Below, in pieces: positions 61,471-64,000 of a stretch of DNA of 64,000 bases. How positions within the stretch are numbered: the stretch's first letter is position 1; every line of letters begins with the position of its first letter. The DNA lies in contig NZ_CP032823.1 in NCBI RefSeq assembly GCF_003660105.1, positions 1,054,001-1,118,000 of the forward strand, read 5' to 3'. The notes under the pieces were generated by a model. It saw nothing but the letters and a program-made list of their open reading frames with translations. It made no database searches and was not told where the DNA came from. The position numbers and the translations under genes were made by a program. This DNA comes from Aliarcobacter cryaerophilus ATCC 43158 (lineage in GTDB: Bacteria; Campylobacterota; Campylobacteria; Campylobacterales; Arcobacteraceae).

Positions 61471-62700
61471 TTAAATATAAATATATAAATTAAACCCTAT
61501 CATCAAAATATTTAATACAAAAAAAGATTTTTTACTCCAAATTGAAAAAAATGAAAACAAAATATATAGTATAAAAAAATATAAAGGAGTATAAACTTCA
61601 TAAACATTAATTTTATTTTCCAAAAATATTTTTAAATAATCATCAAAATATAAAGATATATTAAAAATATGTGCAACTATTTCAAGTGGATAAAATATTG
61701 TAAAAAATATGGTAATAGGAATTGAATAAAACTGTTCTAATGCTGTTTGAGCAAAAAAGTAATGAACTATTGGGTTAAATATTAAAAACATCCAGATATT
61801 AAAAAATATATAAAGTAAAATTTTATTTCCATCTTTAAAATATTGAATAAACAAATAGATATAAAAAACTGCAAAAATAGAAAACCAAAAACCAATATTA
61901 AAAATATATTGAGGAAAAAGTGCAATAACTATCAAAAAAGTATAAAAAAGTGTTATATATGAAATAACTTTTATATTACTTCGAAGAAGATAAATTCCTA
62001 TACAAAAAAGTACAAATGCTCTTAAAAGCGATGGAACAATATCTGTTAAAATTAAATAATATAATAAAATCAACATAGTTATTAGCAAAATATCAAATCT
62101 TCGATTTTTATATGGAAAATATCTATTTTGTAAAAAACTATAAGGAATATATAAAATCCAATAAATCACAAAAGATAAAACTACTAGATGAAAACCAGAA
62201 AGGGCAACAACGTGTGCAATTCCATAAGCTGTAATAATATCTCTTAGTTCACTTGAAACTGGAATTGCAAGAAATAGAGCATTAAAAAGCTCTTTTATCA
62301 TAAAATCATCATGGTTTTCTTCTACATTTTTGATAATTTTATCTTTTACCCTATTCTCTTTTTCAAGTATTTCAAAGTACAAAACTTTTGTGAAAAAACC
62401 TTTTAAATAAGTATAAAATGTGATATTCCTAGTATCAAAAACTACATTTAAAAAATCTAGTTTTTTTATATTATCATCTTTTGAAAAGGAAGCAAAGAAT
62501 TCAAAACCTTCACCTTTTAGCTTTATAACATCAAATTTTTCTTTTGGATATATATTTAAAACTTCTGCTTTTGTTTCAAAAATATACTCATTTTTTAACT
62601 CTTTATATGAAAAATAGTTAAATGAAATATTTATCATAAAAACAAAAATTAGAAAAAGAGTAAAAAATAGACTATTTTTTGATATTTGTAAATCTTGCAT
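61471..62700 (-). CDS. comEC: ComEC/Rec2-type DNA uptake channel protein, short form
   Basis: 409 residues. N-terminal helix, then an OB-like periplasmic domain (about 30-110, EVLNIYPKEKFDVIKL), then a multi-helix competence domain with GIAHVVALSGFHLVVLS, LLRAFVLFCIGIYLL and more helices. No C-terminal metallo-beta-lactamase domain, as in Campylobacter and Helicobacter ComEC. It should carry single-stranded DNA across the inner membrane during transformation. The ATG has no ribosome binding site; TATAAT lies 7 nt upstream, suggesting a leaderless mRNA. Confidence 0.85.
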   Translation of the reverse strand: MQDLQISKNSLFFTLFLIFVFMINISFNYFSYKELKNEYIFETKAEVLNIYPKEKFDVIKLKGEGFEFFASFSKDDNIKKLDFLNVVFDTRNITFYTYLKGFFTKVLYFEILEKENRVKDKIIKNVEENHDDFMIKELFNALFLAIPVSSELRDIITAYGIAHVVALSGFHLVVLSFVIYWILYIPYSFLQNRYFPYKNRRFDILLITMLILLYYLILTDIVPSLLRAFVLFCIGIYLLRSNIKVISYITLFYTFLIVIALFPQYIFNIGFWFSIFAVFYIYLFIQYFKDGNKILLYIFFNIWMFLIFNPIVHYFFAQTALEQFYSIPITIFFTIFYPLEIVAHIFNISLYFDDYLKIFLENKINVYEVYTPLYFFILYILFSFFSIWSKKSFFVLNILMIGFNLYIYI

Positions 62701-62707
62701 AAGTTAA

Positions 62708-62713
62708 ATTATA
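62708..62713 (-). promoter_or_regulatory. -10 box of comEC, abutting the start codon
   Basis: TATAAT on the minus strand in CTTGTATAAT, then TTAACTT and the comEC ATG at 62700-62698. Spacing of 7 nt equals that at mobB and is 1 nt longer than at recR. Confidence 0.6.
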
Positions 62714-62768
62714 CAAGATTTTAAAAGATTGTTGCTACTTTTTTTATAGATATTTTAAAAGTAAAATT

Positions 62769-64000
62769 TCATAAAAAATCTAACTCTTCTATCTTTTTAT
62801 CTTTTATAAATTCATTATAAATATGCTTCATCTGTTTTAATTCATTATCTTTAAAAAGAGATATATTTTTTTCTAGTTTAGCTATAACATCTTTTGTATC
62901 AAGATTTAATAAACTTTTTGAAATATAATTCTCAATTAAAACCATTCCTAATCTTTTTATAGATTTTGTATATTCTAAAATTTCAAGCGCTTCATTTGTC
63001 TGTTTTAAAACAATATTACAAAGTTCTTCATCAAAACTATTTGAGATTTTATATAAAATATTTAAAGCATAATTGTGTAAAACAACTGGCATCTCATCTC
63101 TATCTCCAACAGACTCTTTTAAATTCAAACCAATTTTTCCTAGGTTTATAGATTTGTTTATAGTTTCATCATTTTTATTTATCTCTAAAATATACTTAAA
63201 TCTATAAGATATTGCCATATTTACAAAAGTTGCTCCATATTCAAAAGAGCCCAAAGCTGGTATTGCTAAACATTTTTTATAAAAATTTATAGCTTCATCA
63301 TAGTTCTCTTCCCACTCACAAAGATTTGCTTTGATATTGTAAAAATGCCATAACCACAAAGGTTCATTATCTTCATTGTGAGAGAAAAGTAGTTTTTCTA
63401 ATTTTTCTAAAGATTCTATAGCCTCTTGTTTTAAACTATCATTTCTTTGAGAAATTATTATCCAAGCAGCTTTTCTTTGATAATATCTTACTTCAATATC
63501 AGATGGTCTTTCATTTTTGCCAAGTTTTAGCTCTTTTGGTAAACTATTATATGCTTGTTCAAATTGTCCCATTCTTTCATATAATGAACAGATATTTAAG
63601 ATATATTTATTTGGATTAATCTCATATAAATATCTATTTAAAAGTATTGCTTGTTCAAAATAGCCACTTCTTTCAAATAAAAATGCCAGATCATTTAATG
63701 TAATTATTGATAATTTTCTATAATAAGATTTTGAAGAGTTTTCAAAACTATTAATATCACTTGAATCAAACATAAATCCAGCTATTTCAAACCAGTAATC
63801 ATTTATTAGTTCATATTGCTGTTTATCTTTTATTGAGACTATAAACTTTTCTATTATTTTAATAACTCTTTTTTCATCTAAAACTAAATCTTTAACATAG
63901 TAAAATAAAATCAAAAGAGATATTGGATTTTCAAACTTTAAAACACAATCTTCAAGATGATTTCTCAAATATTGAGACAACTCTTTTTTTTGTGATTTTA
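62769..64000 (-). CDS. TPR-like repeat protein, 5' end beyond window
   Basis: The frame is open to the window edge (KSQKKELSQYLRNH...), so the N-terminus lies outside; at least 410 residues are present. Residues from about 100 to the end are helical repeats of TPR type, e.g. DLAFLFERSGYFEQAILL, YILNICSLYERMGQFEQAY and WEENYDEAINFYKKCLAIPA. No signal or enzyme motif is visible in the part seen. Probably a cytosolic protein-interaction scaffold; perhaps part of a larger regulatory protein. Downstream of it is comEC after a short gap. Confidence 0.65.
   Translation of the reverse strand, partial: KSQKKELSQYLRNHLEDCVLKFENPISLLILFYYVKDLVLDEKRVIKIIEKFIVSIKDKQQYELINDYWFEIAGFMFDSSDINSFENSSKSYYRKLSIITLNDLAFLFERSGYFEQAILLNRYLYEINPNKYILNICSLYERMGQFEQAYNSLPKELKLGKNERPSDIEVRYYQRKAAWIIISQRNDSLKQEAIESLEKLEKLLFSHNEDNEPLWLWHFYNIKANLCEWEENYDEAINFYKKCLAIPALGSFEYGATFVNMAISYRFKYILEINKNDETINKSINLGKIGLNLKESVGDRDEMPVVLHNYALNILYKISNSFDEELCNIVLKQTNEALEILEYTKSIKRLGMVLIENYISKSLLNLDTKDVIAKLEKNISLFKDNELKQMKHIYNEFIKDKKIEELDFL

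Noticed and set aside
1-64000. CRISPR arrays, insertion sequences, prophage or integrated elements
   Set aside because: No direct-repeat arrays, transposase, integrase or phage structural genes were seen; codon and base use look even throughout.

Overview
The window is a strongly AT-rich, gene-dense stretch of bacterial chromosome. It most resembles the Arcobacter group of the Campylobacterota. That assignment rests on gene content and on gene order that I recall from Campylobacter jejuni: queA-tatC-tatB, dnaQ beside rpe, oorDABC, a TorA-like reductase with a monoheme cytochrome c, and the long run gltX-yggT-slt-(lipoprotein)-mobB-fbp-small Cys protein-metG-hypothetical. Also typical are csd1-like M23 peptidase with an overlapping bactofilin, the all-alpha dimeric dUTPase, futalosine-route mqnC, aconitase B and a short ComEC. 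I see no prophage, insertion sequence, CRISPR array or rRNA. The only tRNA found is tRNA-Sec.

Layout. 1-5600: a leftward group ending in the edge-truncated nadE, then an ExoX-like exonuclease, queA, tatCB and an aldo/keto reductase. 5700-9700: a small unknown gene, then a leftward recR / small Cys protein / dUTPase operon, diverging from a Uup-like ABC-F gene. 9700-12700: YqeY, the cell-shape pair (M23 peptidase plus bactofilin) and a diguanylate cyclase. 12700-16100: a leftward group with a tautomerase, trpC, a TPR lipoprotein, a YkgJ protein and trmN6. 16200-19100: the 2-oxoglutarate:acceptor oxidoreductase operon oorDABC. 19100-22300: dnaQ-trpF-rpe leftward, pldA rightward. 22300-25640: tRNA-Sec with selA and selB, a complete selenocysteine-insertion kit apart from selD. 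25690-29200: TMAO/DMSO-type reductase with its cytochrome, plus a 58-residue Cys-rich gene. 29200-43060: tyrA leftward, then a long rightward run bamA, mqnC, M16-like, gltX, yggT, slt, mobB, fbp, metG and a Mur-like hypothetical. 43050-46600: a LexA/CI-type regulator, pckA and a RibB with a decayed C-terminal half. 46670-49350: an operon of four consecutive lipoproteins (LPP20, a 42-residue peptide, CsgG-like, LPP20-like). 49400-54620: cytochrome c, Nudix, YajQ, DUF423, phosphoribosyltransferase and aconitase B. 54620-59480: an M48 lipoprotein, then a TsdA-like diheme cytochrome followed by a membrane-anchored Cache protein, a response regulator and a histidine kinase. 59460-61330: a guanidinium exporter (Gdx/SugE) under a guanidine-II riboswitch, an EamA transporter and a PEBP-family protein. 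61470-64000: a ComEC-like protein and an edge-truncated repeat protein.

How it fits together. The genes describe a respiratory, non-sugar-using lifestyle. OorDABC and AcnB serve the TCA cycle, PckA and Fbp gluconeogenesis, and MqnC menaquinone synthesis. MobB, SelAB and tRNA-Sec support molybdenum enzymes; the TorA-like reductase and TsdA/tetrathionate chemistry are alternative respiratory reactions; TatBC exports folded redox proteins.

Most rewarding signals: (1) a two-hairpin ACGR guanidine-II riboswitch before gdx; (2) a helix-turn-helix-like domain fused to dUTPase behind a TTG start; (3) four TTGTACAA palindromes in the acnB/M48 divergent promoter region; (4) recR, mobB and comEC with a -10 box 6-7 nt before ATG and no ribosome binding site, suggesting leaderless mRNAs; (5) a putative three-piece sensor beside tsdA; (6) the four-lipoprotein operon; (7) enzyme relatives missing catalytic parts (M16-like, RibBA C-terminal half, Mur-ligase-like protein). 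All calls come from reading the sequence; no database search was run.
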